DNA of 64,000 nt from Herbaspirillum sp. LeCh32-8 (lineage in GTDB: Bacteria > Pseudomonadota > Gammaproteobacteria > Burkholderiales > Burkholderiaceae_D): NCBI RefSeq assembly GCF_017814915.1, contig NZ_JAGIPZ010000003.1, positions 186,001-250,000 on the forward strand. Reading direction: 5' to 3'. The translations under genes and the position numbers were made by a program. Each line of letters begins with the position of its first letter. Position 1 is the first letter of the stretch. Below are positions 44,222-54,001 of the stretch, one piece after another. The notes under the pieces were generated by a model. It did no database searches. It was not told the DNA's origin and was given only the letters and a program-made list of their open reading frames with translations.

Positions 44222-45715
44222 ATGGAAAAAATCACTCACTACATCGGCGGCAAGCGCGTCGCCACCACCAGCGGCCGCTACGCCGACGTCTTCAACCCGG
44301 CGCTGGGCGTGCCTGCGGCGCAAGTCGCGCTGGGCACGGCCGATGAGGTCGATGCCGCCGTCAAGTCCGGCGCCGCCGCCTTTGCGGCATGGTCCAACAC
44401 GCCGCCGCTGACCCGCGCGCGCGTGCTGTTCCGCTTCCTGCACCTGATCCAGCAGCGCGCCGACGACTTCGCCCGCATCATCGTGCGCGAACACGGCAAG
44501 ACCTTTTCGGATGCGCAAGGCGAAGTCGCGCGCGGTATCGAGATCGTCGAATTCGCCGCCGGCATTCCGCAGATGCTGAAGGGTGAATACACCGACCAGA
44601 TCGCACGCGGCATCGACGCCTGGTCGATGCGCCAGCCGCTGGGCGTGGTGGCCGGCATCACGCCGTTCAACTTCCCGGCGATGGTGCCGATGTGGATGTT
44701 CCCGATCGCGATCGCCTGCGGCAACAGCTTCGTGCTGAAGCCCTCCGAGCGCGACCCTTCGGCTGCGCTGCTGATCGCCGAACTGCTGCAGGAAGCCGGC
44801 CTGCCCGACGGCGTGTTCAACGTCATCCAGGGCGACAAGGTCACCGTCGATGCCTTGCTGGACCATCCGCAAGTGAAGGCCATCAGCTTCGTCGGCTCGA
44901 CCCCGATCGCTGAATACATCTACGCCCGTGGCTCGGCCAAGGGCAAGCGCGTGCAGGCGCTGGGCGGCGCCAAGAACCATATGGTGGTGATGCCCGACGC
45001 CGACATGCAGCTGGCGGTCGACGCCCTGATGGGCGCGGCCTTCGGCTCGGCCGGCGAGCGCTGCATGGCGATCTCGGTGGCGGTGGCGGTGGGCGCGGCT
45101 GGCGACAAGCTGGTGGAAGCGCTGGCCGAGCGCGCGCGCAGCCTGAAGATCAACGAAGGCAATGTGGCCGGCGCCGAGATGGGCCCGGTGGTCACCGCTG
45201 CGGCCAAGGAACGCATCGAAGGCCTGATCGCGCGCGGCGTGGAAGAAGGCGCCAAGCTGGTGGTCGACGGCCGCGGCTACAAGGTGCCGGGCTTCGAGAA
45301 AGGTTTCTTCGTCGGCGGCACGCTGTTCGACCACGTTACGCCCGAGATGACGGTGTACAAGGAAGAGATCTTCGGCCCCGTGCTGTGTGTGCTGCGCGCG
45401 CCCGACATCGCCAGCGCGGTGGAACTGATCAACGCCCATGAATACGGCAACGGCGTGGCGGTCTACACCCGCGACGGCGGCGTGGCGCGCGAGTTCGTGC
45501 GCCAGATCGAAGTCGGCATGGTCGGCGTGAACGTGCCGCTGCCGGTGCCGATGGCTTTCTCCAGCTTCGGCGGCTGGAAGCGCAGCCTGTTCGGCGACCA
45601 TCACATGTACGGACCGGAGGGCGTGCGCTTCTACACCCGGGCCAAGGCAGTGATGCAGCGCTGGCCCAACACTGCCAGTGCAGGCGCGGAATTCGCGTTC
45701 CCGCAGATGAAATGA
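44222..45715 (+). CDS. mmsA: CoA-acylating (methyl)malonate-semialdehyde dehydrogenase
   Basis: This 497-residue aldehyde dehydrogenase of the MmsA/IolA group has the catalytic Cys281 in [16 protein letters not shown]-binding [20 protein letters not shown] and [12 protein letters not shown]. The family oxidises malonate semialdehyde or methylmalonate semialdehyde to acetyl-CoA or propionyl-CoA with CoA and NAD. Placed after a beta-alanine aminotransferase, its likely job is malonate semialdehyde to acetyl-CoA. A strong terminator follows 8 nt after the stop, so this two-gene operon ends here. Confidence 0.95.
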   Translation: MEKITHYIGGKRVATTSGRYADVFNPALGVPAAQVALGTADEVDAAVKSGAAAFAAWSNTPPLTRARVLFRFLHLIQQRADDFARIIVREHGKTFSDAQGEVARGIEIVEFAAGIPQMLKGEYTDQIARGIDAWSMRQPLGVVAGITPFNFPAMVPMWMFPIAIACGNSFVLKPSERDPSAALLIAELLQEAGLPDGVFNVIQGDKVTVDALLDHPQVKAISFVGSTPIAEYIYARGSAKGKRVQALGGAKNHMVVMPDADMQLAVDALMGAAFGSAGERCMAISVAVAVGAAGDKLVEALAERARSLKINEGNVAGAEMGPVVTAAAKERIEGLIARGVEEGAKLVVDGRGYKVPGFEKGFFVGGTLFDHVTPEMTVYKEEIFGPVLCVLRAPDIASAVELINAHEYGNGVAVYTRDGGVAREFVRQIEVGMVGVNVPLPVPMAFSSFGGWKRSLFGDHHMYGPEGVRFYTRAKAVMQRWPNTASAGAEFAFPQMK

Positions 45716-45722
45716 TGTGACG

Positions 45723-45756
45723 AAAACCGGCATGAACTCTTCATGCCGGTTTTCAT
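45723..45756 (+). terminator. Terminator after mmsA
   Basis: The stem AAAACCGGCATGA / TCATGCCGGTTTT with a five-base loop is followed by CATTTTC. It lies 8 nt after the mmsA stop and separates this operon from the downstream transporter operon. Confidence 0.88.
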
Positions 45757-45759
45757 TTT

Positions 45760-46088
45760 CCGGCACGCAAAATCGTTGCCGGTTGTTGGTGCAGCAAGGG
45801 CCAGCGTATGGTGCATGTGCAGGCGGATAAAAGAAAAAACGCACCGCAATGTCGATGAAAATTTTTGTGCGCACAGAGAGAGGAAAACAAGCACAATCAG
45901 GTTTCGCTTTTTGAGCGGATGCGCATGCCGGAGGCGTCTCGCAGGATGGGATGAATCCAGGCAAGCGCAGTGCAGGAGCAGCAATAAAAAATGCCTGCAT
46001 GCGGATCGGCGGGAACACGTCGGCGGCATGAAGAGCAGGCAAAAAAGTTCGGAGACAAAGTCATACCCAGTGGCCAGGAGGAGCCCAC
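45760..46088 (+). other. AT-richer gap upstream of the ABC transporter operon with half-sites
   Basis: No credible gene; base composition is near 50% G+C by eye, well below the genes around it. It contains two TGGTGCA direct repeats exactly 22 bp apart (45787-45793 and 45809-45815), resembling the right half of the NtrC consensus, and a palindrome TGTGCGCACA (45866-45875). These could be binding sites for activators of the sigma-54-type promoter further down. Confidence 0.35.
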
Positions 46089-46259
46089 ATGATCGTTCGC
46101 ATCATGCCCGGCGACATGCGGCGGCTTTATACGCCGACCGGCATCGCTCTCCAGCGGCAATCACGTCGTTTTCCGTCTGAACGGAACGCGGCGCGTTCGT
46201 GTTTTCCCCGGCTTATCCGTGTCTTCCCGACGGAGGGTTGCGCTCGTCCACGCGCTTGA
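46089..46259 (+). CDS. Possible small leader ORF, 56 codons
   Basis: An ATG with an excellent Shine-Dalgarno match (AGGAGG, 7-nt spacing) opens a 56-residue frame, MIVRIMPGDMRRLYTPTG onward, ending 117 nt before the binding-protein gene. Composition is Arg-rich and not obviously protein-like, and the predicted sigma-54 promoter lies downstream of it, so it would not be in the same transcript unless another promoter acts. It may be spurious. Confidence 0.25.
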   Translation: MIVRIMPGDMRRLYTPTGIALQRQSRRFPSERNAARSCFPRLIRVFPTEGCARPRA

Positions 46260-46296
46260 ATATTCCGTTCGCCCGCATCGCATCGTCGATGCCTTG

Positions 46297-46310
46297 GGCA
46301 TGGAATTTGC
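46297..46310 (+). promoter_or_regulatory. Candidate sigma-54 promoter (-24/-12) for the ABC transporter operon
   Basis: GGCATG-GAAT-TTGC matches the -24/-12 consensus (GGCACG-N4-TTGC) at every fixed position but one, with the required GG-N10-GC spacing. Transcription would start near 46322, 54 nt before the binding-protein ATG. Sigma-54 control suits nitrogen-source uptake. Confidence 0.5.
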
Positions 46311-46375
46311 GTTGAACACCGTTGAAGTTTTCGTAGATGTCACCTGTCGTTTTTAATCCTGAGGGAGATGTGAAT

Positions 46376-47569
46376 ATGATCAGTCGTCGCGATTTTCTGA
46401 AGCTGTCCGCACTTGCCGCGCCGGGCGCGCTAACTTTCAACGATGTGTTCGCGCAAGCCGACGCAATCTCCTTCGGCTGTCCGGTGCCGATGTCGGGCCC
46501 CTTCGCCGCCAACGGCAAGTTCGCCGACATGGGCATGAAGCTGGTGCTGCAAAAATACGGCAAGGTGCTGGGCAAGAACACCAGCTACGTGACCCTGGAC
46601 ACCGAAGGCAAACCGGCCACCGCCGTGCGCAAGATGCAGGAGACCATCGAGAAGGGCACGCGCTTCTTCGCCGGCGGCATCCTCTCCGGCGAAGCGCTGG
46701 CCATGGGCAAGGAAGCCGACAAGGCCGGCAGCATCTTCATCACCACCGCCGGCGCCGATGAAATCACCGGCAGCGACTGCAACCGCGCCACCTTCCGCTG
46801 GTCGGTGCCGACCTTCGGCGCCATCGAGCAGACCGTGCGCCCGCTGCTGGAAAAGATGCCCAACGCCAAGCGCTGGTACACCATCACCCCGCAGTACGTG
46901 TTCGGCGAAGGCCTGTTGAGCGCCGCCAAGAACATCTTCAAGGAAAAGGGCGTCGAACACGTCGGCAACAGCTATCACTCGCTGACCGAGAAGGAATTCT
47001 CCGGCTACCTGACCAACGCCATGGCGGCCAAGCCGGACGTGCTGCTGCTGCTGAACTTCGGTTCGCAGTCGTCGGACACGCTGCGCCAGGCGGTCAGCTT
47101 CGGCATGAAGAACAACTGTACGATCCTGATGGCCTGGGCCTCGGGCCTGGAACAGTTCGAAACGCTGGGCGCGGATATCTGCGACGGCGTCTACTTCGGC
47201 GCGCAATACTGGCACGCGATCGACTCGCCGTTCAACAAGGAGTTCGTCAAGCTGGTCAACGACACGCTGAAGATCGATCCCAACTACAGCCTGGCCGGCT
47301 CCTACATCTGCACCAAGATCATGCTGGACGCCATCATCAAGGCCAACAGCACCGATCCCAAGGCCGTCATTGCGACCATGGAAGGCATGAAATACGAAGG
47401 CCTGACCGGCACCGAGGAAATCCGCAAGGGCGACCACCAGGTCATCAAGAACTATTACCTGCTCAAGGGCAAGGCAAAGTCGAAGATGGCCAACAAGAAC
47501 GACTATGCGGACATCGTGTCGTCGGGCAAGTCGTTCCTGCCGTTGGACAAGACCATGTGCAAACTGTAA
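46376..47569 (+). CDS. Branched-chain-amino-acid-type ABC transporter substrate-binding protein (Tat signal)
   Basis: This 397-residue periplasmic binding protein of the LivJ/UrtA/AmiC-like type-I fold has a Tat signal (SRRDFLKLSALAAPG) rather than the usual Sec signal. The domain opens DAISFGCPVPMSGPFAANGK and shows alternating Rossmann-like lobes. It delivers the substrate to the LivHMGF-like transporter encoded just downstream. Neighbouring genes suggest an amide or ureido compound rather than leucine. The start has a GGGAG site; the frame is open 13 codons upstream, but the twin-Arg signal sits right after this ATG. Confidence 0.92.
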   Translation: MISRRDFLKLSALAAPGALTFNDVFAQADAISFGCPVPMSGPFAANGKFADMGMKLVLQKYGKVLGKNTSYVTLDTEGKPATAVRKMQETIEKGTRFFAGGILSGEALAMGKEADKAGSIFITTAGADEITGSDCNRATFRWSVPTFGAIEQTVRPLLEKMPNAKRWYTITPQYVFGEGLLSAAKNIFKEKGVEHVGNSYHSLTEKEFSGYLTNAMAAKPDVLLLLNFGSQSSDTLRQAVSFGMKNNCTILMAWASGLEQFETLGADICDGVYFGAQYWHAIDSPFNKEFVKLVNDTLKIDPNYSLAGSYICTKIMLDAIIKANSTDPKAVIATMEGMKYEGLTGTEEIRKGDHQVIKNYYLLKGKAKSKMANKNDYADIVSSGKSFLPLDKTMCKL

Positions 47570-47587
47570 GCAAGCGGTAGCCACTTC

Positions 47588-47688
47588 CGTCGTCCCTGCG
47601 AAAGCAGGGACCCAGCGTCGTTGAACGGCTGTCGAGCCACAACGAACGTTGAACGCCACTGGGTTCCCGCCTGCGCGGGAACGACGGG
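47588..47688. repeat. REP pair inside the ABC transporter operon
   Basis: Two inverted units at 47588-47622 (TCCCTGCGAAAGCAGGGA) and 47652-47688 (TTCCCGCCTGCGCGGGAA) lie tail-to-tail, and the flanking CCACTT...AAGTGG extends the symmetry. They occupy the 198-nt gap between the binding-protein and first permease genes. Such REP structures often stabilise the upstream mRNA, so the binding protein is made in excess. Confidence 0.8.
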
Positions 47689-47767
47689 CAAGTGGCGGAA
47701 GCAACGGCGGAGGACGACGTAGCCGCCTCTTCCTCTGCAAACCCAAGCACTTCCGTATCGAGGTCTC

Positions 47768-48634
47768 ATGAATATCTATCTGCTGCAGATCGCCAACGGC
47801 GTCGGCATCGGCATGCTCTACTTCCTGCTGGCGGTGGGCCTGTCCATCGTGTTCGGGCTGCTGCGCTTCGTCAATTTCTCACACGGCGCCTTCTTCCTGC
47901 TGGGCGCCTACCTGTGCTTCCAGATCGTCGACATGGGCATCAGCTTCTGGTGGTCGCTGCTGGTGGCGCCGGTGATCGTCGGCCTGTTCGCCTGGGTGGT
48001 GGAGCGCTTCGTGCTGCGCCATGTGTATGCGCTGCCGCACCACTTTCATATTCTCTTCACCGTCGGCCTGGCGCTGGTGCTGCAGGAGGCGGTGATCTCC
48101 GCCTGGGGCCCGCTGGGCAACAACGTCTCGCCACCCGATCTGCTGCAGGGCGTGGTGATGGCCGGCGGCTTCGTCTATCCCAAGTACCGGCTGTTCGTGA
48201 TCGGCCTGACTGCGGTGATGGCGGTGATCCTGTGGTGGGTGCTGGAAGGCACGCGCCTGGGCTCGATCGTGCGCGCCGGCAGCGAATCCACCGAGATGGT
48301 GTCGTTGCTGGGCCTGAACATCAACCGCATCTTCAGCCTGGTGTTCGCGCTGGGCGCAGCCACCGCCGGCCTGGCCGGCGCGCTGGCCGCGCCGATCCGC
48401 GGCGCCGATCCGTTCATGGGCGTGGAAGCGCTGGGCATCGCCTTCGTGGTGGTGGTGGTGGGCGGCCTGGGCAGCTTCTGGGGCGCGCTGATCGGCGGCA
48501 TCCTGGTGGGCATCGTGCAAAGCGTGATGAGCACGGTGTGGTCCGAGGGCGCGCACCTGATGATCTACGTCGCCATGGCCGCAGTCATGCTGCTGCGCCC
48601 CAACGGCCTCCTGGGCCGACCCGGCGCGGCGTGA
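47768..48634 (+). CDS. livH: LivH-type ABC transporter permease
   Basis: This 288-residue inner-membrane permease of the branched-chain amino acid (HAAT) family has about eight hydrophobic helices, starting with NIYLLQIANGVGIGMLYFLL and including GLAGALAAPIRGADP, the LivH-type loop near the ATPase-coupling helix. With LivM it forms the channel. The family moves amino acids, urea or short amides; the symbol reflects family membership, not proven substrate. The start has a GAGG site. It lies after the REP pair and 16 nt before livM. Confidence 0.92.
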   Translation: MNIYLLQIANGVGIGMLYFLLAVGLSIVFGLLRFVNFSHGAFFLLGAYLCFQIVDMGISFWWSLLVAPVIVGLFAWVVERFVLRHVYALPHHFHILFTVGLALVLQEAVISAWGPLGNNVSPPDLLQGVVMAGGFVYPKYRLFVIGLTAVMAVILWWVLEGTRLGSIVRAGSESTEMVSLLGLNINRIFSLVFALGAATAGLAGALAAPIRGADPFMGVEALGIAFVVVVVGGLGSFWGALIGGILVGIVQSVMSTVWSEGAHLMIYVAMAAVMLLRPNGLLGRPGAA

Positions 48635-48650
48635 AGGAAGGAACAGACAC

Positions 48651-49651
48651 ATGAAACATATCGCGCATTTCCGCTATACCCTGCTGGCCGCCGCGGTCGC
48701 GCTGCTGTTGCCGCTGTGCGTGGGCTCCGGCACGCTGGCCACCGAGGTGCTGGTGTTCGCGCTGGCCGCGCTGGGCTGCAACCTGCTGCTGGGTTACACC
48801 GGACTGATGTCGTTCGGCCAGGGCATCTTCTTCGGCGTGGGCAGCTATACCGCCGGCGTGGTGCTGCTGCAGCTGAAGCTGCCGCTGTTGCCCACGCTGG
48901 TCCTGGCCGCCGCCGGCGGCGCGGTGGCGGCGCTGCTGGTGGGCTGGTTCTCGATCCGCCAGCGCGGCACCTACTTCGTGATGCTGACGCTGGCCTTTGC
49001 CCAGATGTTCTACTTCCTGGCCTACACCCTGAAGGACGTCACCGGCGGCGACAACGGCCTGCTGGACATCCCGCGCCCGCCGCTGTCGGTGTTCGGCGCG
49101 ACGCTGCTGCCGACCACGTCCTCCTGGCAGTACTACACGGTGGTGGCGATCCTGTTCGTGCTGGTGTTCTGGCTGCTGCAGCGGGTGGTGGATTCAGTGC
49201 TGGGCCGCACCCTGCTGGCGGTGCGCGACAACGAGGCGCGCGCCTCGGCGCTGGGCTATGACATCCGCCTGCTCAAACTCGCCGCCTTCGTGATCTCGGG
49301 CGCGGTCACCGGTCTTGCCGGCGGCCTGCACGCGATGATGACCGGCGTGGCGCCGCTGTCCAACATCGAGTATCACACCAGCGAGTCGATCCTGATCATG
49401 ACCGTCATCGGCGGCACCGGCAACCTGTTCGCCTCAGTGCTGGGCGCATCGTTCTACGTGCTGGCCGGCAACTGGCTGTCGACGCTTTGGCCGCGCTGGC
49501 TGATGCTGCTGGGCTTCCTGCTGATCGCGGTGAGCCTATACATGCAGAAGGGCCTGTTCGGCCTGGCGGTCAAACTGATGACGCTGCTGCGTCCGGCCAA
49601 AGCGCAAGCCTCCGATGAGGCCCCCAAGATCAACGCCAAGGAGAAGCATTC

Positions 49652-49655
<4 letters not shown>
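48651..49655 (+). CDS. livM: LivM-type ABC transporter permease
   Basis: This 334-residue permease of the LivM group has about nine hydrophobic helices, the conserved GYTGLMSFGQGIFFGVGSYT near residue 50, and the ARASALGYDIRLLKLAAFVI coupling region. It pairs with LivH as the second channel subunit. An AAGGAACAG site precedes the ATG, and its stop overlaps the livG start by 4 nt. A cytoplasmic tail rich in Lys and Ala follows the last helix. Confidence 0.93.
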
Positions 49656-50415
<760 letters not shown>

Positions 50416-50419
<4 letters not shown>

Positions 50420-51120
50420 TCCTGCAAGTGGAAGACGTTCACGGCTACTATGGCAAGAGCCACATCCTGCAGGGCGTGTCGCTGCAGGTGGATACCGGCG
50501 AAGTGGTGACGCTGCTGGGCCGCAACGGCGCCGGCAAGACCACCACGTTGAAGAGCATCGTCGGCGTGGTGCCGCCGGCGCAGGGGCGCGTGCTGTTCGA
50601 GGGCCAGCAGGTCAGCGGCCTGCCGCCGCACAAGATCGCCGCGCGCGGCGTGTGCCTGGTGCCCGAGCATCGCGGCATCTTCAAGCTGCTCACCGTCGAG
50701 GAGAACCTCAACATGGCCGCCCGCAAGGAGTCCGCTTGGGGCCTGGAAGATGTGTACAAGATTTTTCCGCGCCTCAAGGAGCGCCGCAAGAACGGCGGCG
50801 GCCAGCTCTCCGGCGGCGAGCAGCAGATGCTGGCGATTGCGCGCGCGCTGATGACGCATCCGCGCGTGATGATGCTGGACGAACCGGTGGAAGGCCTGGC
50901 TCCGGTGATCGTCGACGAGATCGTGGCGCAGATCAAGCTGATCAAGGCCACCGGGATGTCCATCATCCTGGTGGAACAGAACCTGGAAGTGTGCACCCAA
51001 CTGGCCGACCGCCACTACATCGTGGAGCAGGGACGCATCGTCTACAGCGGCAGCAATGCCGAATTCCTGGCCGACGATGGTGTCAAGGACCGCTACCTGG
51101 GCGTGAACCTGGCCGCATGA
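50416..51120 (+). CDS. livF: LivF-type ABC transporter ATP-binding protein
   Basis: This 234-residue ATPase has Walker A GRNGAGKTTT, signature LSGGEQQMLA, Walker B VMMLDEPVEGLAP and a switch His-equivalent Gln in LVEQNLEVC. It is the second ATPase of the HAAT importer. Its start overlaps livG by 4 nt. The next gene, the Zn-dependent hydrolase, begins 25 nt later, so transporter and hydrolase are likely one operon. Confidence 0.94.
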
Positions 51121-51145
51121 CAGAACCCGAATGGAAGGAACAACA

Positions 51146-52405
51146 ATGGACATGAACACCAAAGCAGCCGCCTTGCGCATCGACGGCGAGCGCCTGTGGA
51201 ATTCGCTGATGGAGCTGGGCAAGATCGGCGGCACCGCCAAGGGCGGCGTATGCCGCCTGGCGCTGACCGACCTCGACAAGCAGGGCCGCGACCTGGTCAC
51301 TTCCTGGGCCAGGGCCGAAGGCATGAACGTGGTGGTCGACCAGATCGGCAACATCTTCATGCGCCGGCCCGGACGCAACAACGAGCTGCCGCCGGTGATG
51401 ACCGGCTCGCACATCGATACCCAACCGACCGGCGGCAAGTTCGACGGCAACTACGGCGTGCTGTCCGGCATCGAGGTGATCCGCACGCTGAACCGGCACA
51501 ACATCCAGACCGAGGCGCCGATCGAGGTGGCGGTTTGGACCAATGAAGAAGGCTCGCGCTTCGTGCCGGTGATGATGGGTTCGGGCGTGTTCTGCGGCGC
51601 CTTCACGCTGGAGCACGCGTACAACGCCACCGATGTCGACGGCAAGAAGGTGAAGGACGAGCTGGCGCGCATCGGCTACATCGGCGAACAGAAATGCGGC
51701 GACCATCCCATCGGCGCCTACTACGAAGCGCACATCGAACAGGGGCCGGTGCTGGAGAATGCCGACACCGTGATCGGCGTGGTGCCGGCGGTGCTGGGCC
51801 TGTCGTGGTACGACTGCACGGTGACCGGTTTCGAGTCGCACGCAGGGCCGACGCCGATGGAAATCCGCAAGGACGCGCTGCAGGTGTCCACCTACATCAT
51901 GCAGGAGGTGGTGGCCATCGCCAATCGCTATCCGCCTTACGGCCGCGGCACGGTGGGCCAGGTTCAGGTGATGCCCAACAGCCGCAACGTGATTCCGGGT
52001 CAGGTGAAGTTCTCGATCGACCTGCGCAACGTCAGCGACGAATCGCTCAACCGCATGCACGAGGACCTGCTGGCTTACCTGGAGGCGATGCGCCACAAGA
52101 CCGGCCTCTCGATCGAGCTGGAGCGCGTATCCTACTTCCCGCCCTGCCCTTTCCATCCGGATTGCGTGGACAACGTGCGCGGCGCCGCCGGCGCGCTGGG
52201 CTACAAGACCATGGACGTGGTCTCCGGCGCCGGCCACGACGCCATCTACGCCGCGCGCCTGGCGCCGGCCGGCATGATCTTCGTGCCGTGCAAGGACGGC
52301 GTGTCCCACAATGAAATCGAAGACGCCAAGCCGGAACACCTGGAAGCCGGCTGCAACGTGCTGCTGCAGGCCATGCTGGCGAGCGCCGGTGTTGTGAACG
52401 AATAA
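51146..52405 (+). CDS. Zn-dependent N-carbamoyl-amino-acid hydrolase / beta-ureidopropionase-like amidase (M20 family)
   Basis: This 419-residue metal-dependent amidase of the hydantoinase/carbamoylase (AmaB/HyuC, PydC-like) family has metal-binding GSHIDTQPTGGKFDGNYGVL (His/Asp), WTNEEGSRF (Glu pair), AHIEQGP and the final SGAGHDA His. Family members cleave N-carbamoyl-amino acids (including N-carbamoyl-beta-alanine) or allantoate to free amino acid, CO2 and NH3. With a beta-alanine aminotransferase nearby, N-carbamoyl-beta-alanine or a related ureido acid is the best guess. Start: the second of three close ATGs is preferred (GGAAGGA site). Confidence 0.9.
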   Translation: MDMNTKAAALRIDGERLWNSLMELGKIGGTAKGGVCRLALTDLDKQGRDLVTSWARAEGMNVVVDQIGNIFMRRPGRNNELPPVMTGSHIDTQPTGGKFDGNYGVLSGIEVIRTLNRHNIQTEAPIEVAVWTNEEGSRFVPVMMGSGVFCGAFTLEHAYNATDVDGKKVKDELARIGYIGEQKCGDHPIGAYYEAHIEQGPVLENADTVIGVVPAVLGLSWYDCTVTGFESHAGPTPMEIRKDALQVSTYIMQEVVAIANRYPPYGRGTVGQVQVMPNSRNVIPGQVKFSIDLRNVSDESLNRMHEDLLAYLEAMRHKTGLSIELERVSYFPPCPFHPDCVDNVRGAAGALGYKTMDVVSGAGHDAIYAARLAPAGMIFVPCKDGVSHNEIEDAKPEHLEAGCNVLLQAMLASAGVVNE

Positions 52406-52414
52406 AGGAATGCA

Positions 52415-53902
52415 ATGAAGATAGTGATCGCCCGCATGAATCACGAGACCAATACCTTCTCGCCGATTCCCACTCCGCTTGAAGCCTTCGCCCCGCAATG
52501 GGACGAGGCTGCATACAAAGACCAGAAAGGCGCGCGCACCGCCATGGGCGCCTTCCTCGACATCGCCGAAGGCATGGGCGCCGCGATCGTCACGCCGCTG
52601 GCGGCCTGGGCCAACCCCAGCGCGGCGGTAGCCGCCGACGCCTACACCGTGATGTGCGACGGCATCGTGCGCGCCATCGAGCAGGGTTGCGACGCCATCA
52701 TGCTCGACCTGCACGGCGCCATGGTCGCCGAGAACGCCGACGACGGCGAAGGCGCGCTGCTGGAGCGTATCCGCAAGATCGCGCCCGACACGCCGATGAC
52801 GGTGGCGCTGGACCTGCACGGCAACGTCACGCAAAAGATGGTGGACAACGCCGACATCATCGTCAGCTTCAAGACCTATCCGCACATCGACATGTATGAA
52901 ACCGGCGAACATGCCGGCCGCCTGCTGGTCGACCTGCTGGCGCAGAAATCCAAGCCGCTGGTGGCCTGGCGCCAGGTGCCGCTGCTGTCGGCCACGCTGA
53001 CCAGCAACACCTCGGCCTCGGCCATGCAGCGCGCGGTGGAAGCGGCCAAGGAGGCGGAGAAGCAGGATGGCGTGCTGGCGGTGTCGGTGCTGGCGGGCTT
53101 CCCGCTCTCGGACTTCCGCGACGCCGGCATGTCGGTGGTGGTGGTGACCGAGAACGACAACATCCTGGCCGCCGCCGTGGCCGAAAAGATCGCGCGCCAG
53201 ATCTGGACCGAGCGCGACGACTTCGTCTACGACAGCCTGCCGACCAAAGAATCGCTGGCCCAGGCCAAGCTGCGCAGCATGGGCGCCGGCAGCGGCCCGG
53301 TGCTGTTGCTGGACCACAGCGACAATGTGATGTCGGGCGGCACCTGCAACACCATGGATGTGCTGGAGTCGGCGCTGGAGGCGGGCCTGGACGGCATCGC
53401 CGTGGGCCCCATCAGCGACCCGGAGGCGGTGGCGCACATGGTGGAGGCGGGGCTGGGCGCCACCGTCACGCTGGCGGTGGGCAACAAGGTGCAACTGACG
53501 CAACAGGGCATCAGCAAGGTGCCGCCGCTGCTGACCGGGCGCGTCGCGGCGATCACCGACGGCAAGTTCACCGTGACCGGCCCGATCTACACCGGCTCGA
53601 CCATCCACATGGGCCGCAGCGTGCTGCTCGACACCGGCCGCGCGAAGATCGTCGTGACCGAGGAGCGGGTCGAACCCTATGACCTGGGCGTATTCACCAG
53701 CCTGGGCCTGGATCCGGCCAAGGAGTCCTTCCTGATCCTGAAGTCGCGCATGTATTGCCGCCCGGTGTTCGTGCCGATCAGTCGCGGGCTGGTGGAGTGC
53801 GACTCCGACAGCGGCGGGCCGACCAGCGCCAACCTGAAGCTGTTCCCGATCAAGAAGGTGCGCCGCCCGGTCTACCCGCTGGATGCGGACATGGCGTGGT
53901 AG
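52415..53902 (+). CDS. M81-family metallopeptidase (MlrC-like, DUF1485)
   Basis: This 495-residue protein of the MlrC/DUF1485 family (M81) opens KIVIARMNHETNTFSPIPTP and has LDLHGAMVAEN, a second LDLHGNVT and KTYPHIDMYETG, which carry the putative metal-binding His/Asp residues. The C-terminal half carries the MlrC domain (GGTCNTMDVLESAL). MlrC of sphingomonads cleaves linear microcystin fragments that contain beta-type amino acids; most family members are uncharacterised and sit in hydantoinase/ureide clusters, as here. It lies 9 nt after the carbamoylase-like gene with an AAGGA site. Confidence 0.9.
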   Translation: MKIVIARMNHETNTFSPIPTPLEAFAPQWDEAAYKDQKGARTAMGAFLDIAEGMGAAIVTPLAAWANPSAAVAADAYTVMCDGIVRAIEQGCDAIMLDLHGAMVAENADDGEGALLERIRKIAPDTPMTVALDLHGNVTQKMVDNADIIVSFKTYPHIDMYETGEHAGRLLVDLLAQKSKPLVAWRQVPLLSATLTSNTSASAMQRAVEAAKEAEKQDGVLAVSVLAGFPLSDFRDAGMSVVVVTENDNILAAAVAEKIARQIWTERDDFVYDSLPTKESLAQAKLRSMGAGSGPVLLLDHSDNVMSGGTCNTMDVLESALEAGLDGIAVGPISDPEAVAHMVEAGLGATVTLAVGNKVQLTQQGISKVPPLLTGRVAAITDGKFTVTGPIYTGSTIHMGRSVLLDTGRAKIVVTEERVEPYDLGVFTSLGLDPAKESFLILKSRMYCRPVFVPISRGLVECDSDSGGPTSANLKLFPIKKVRRPVYPLDADMAW

Positions 53903-53939
53903 GCAGGCGCTGTACGTAACACGCCGGACATTCCGGCGC

Positions 53940-53974
53940 GGATCGCCGCCCTCGCTGCACGGCGGCGGCGATCC
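53940..53974 (+). other. Intercistronic hairpin before the EamA gene
   Basis: GGATCGCCGCC / GGCGGCGATCC (11 bp) enclose a 13-base loop. Only GAAAACC follows, with no T-run, so it is not a clear terminator. It may mark partial termination or RNA processing after the M81 gene. Confidence 0.4.
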
Positions 53975-54001
53975 GAAAACCACAATAACGGAGACACGCG
54001 C

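Noticed and set aside
42836-46042. A 1068-codon minus-strand frame antisense to bauA and mmsA
   Set aside because: It covers two clear enzyme genes and shows antisense-type composition.
45743-46180. Frame of 145 codons in the gap before the ABC operon
   Set aside because: It begins inside the mmsA terminator, is Arg/Ser/His-rich, and lacks a ribosome-binding site; the gap is better read as regulatory DNA.
53940-53974. Hairpin read as a Rho-independent terminator after the M81 gene
   Set aside because: The stem is good but only GAAAACC follows, with no T-run; kept only as an unassigned hairpin.
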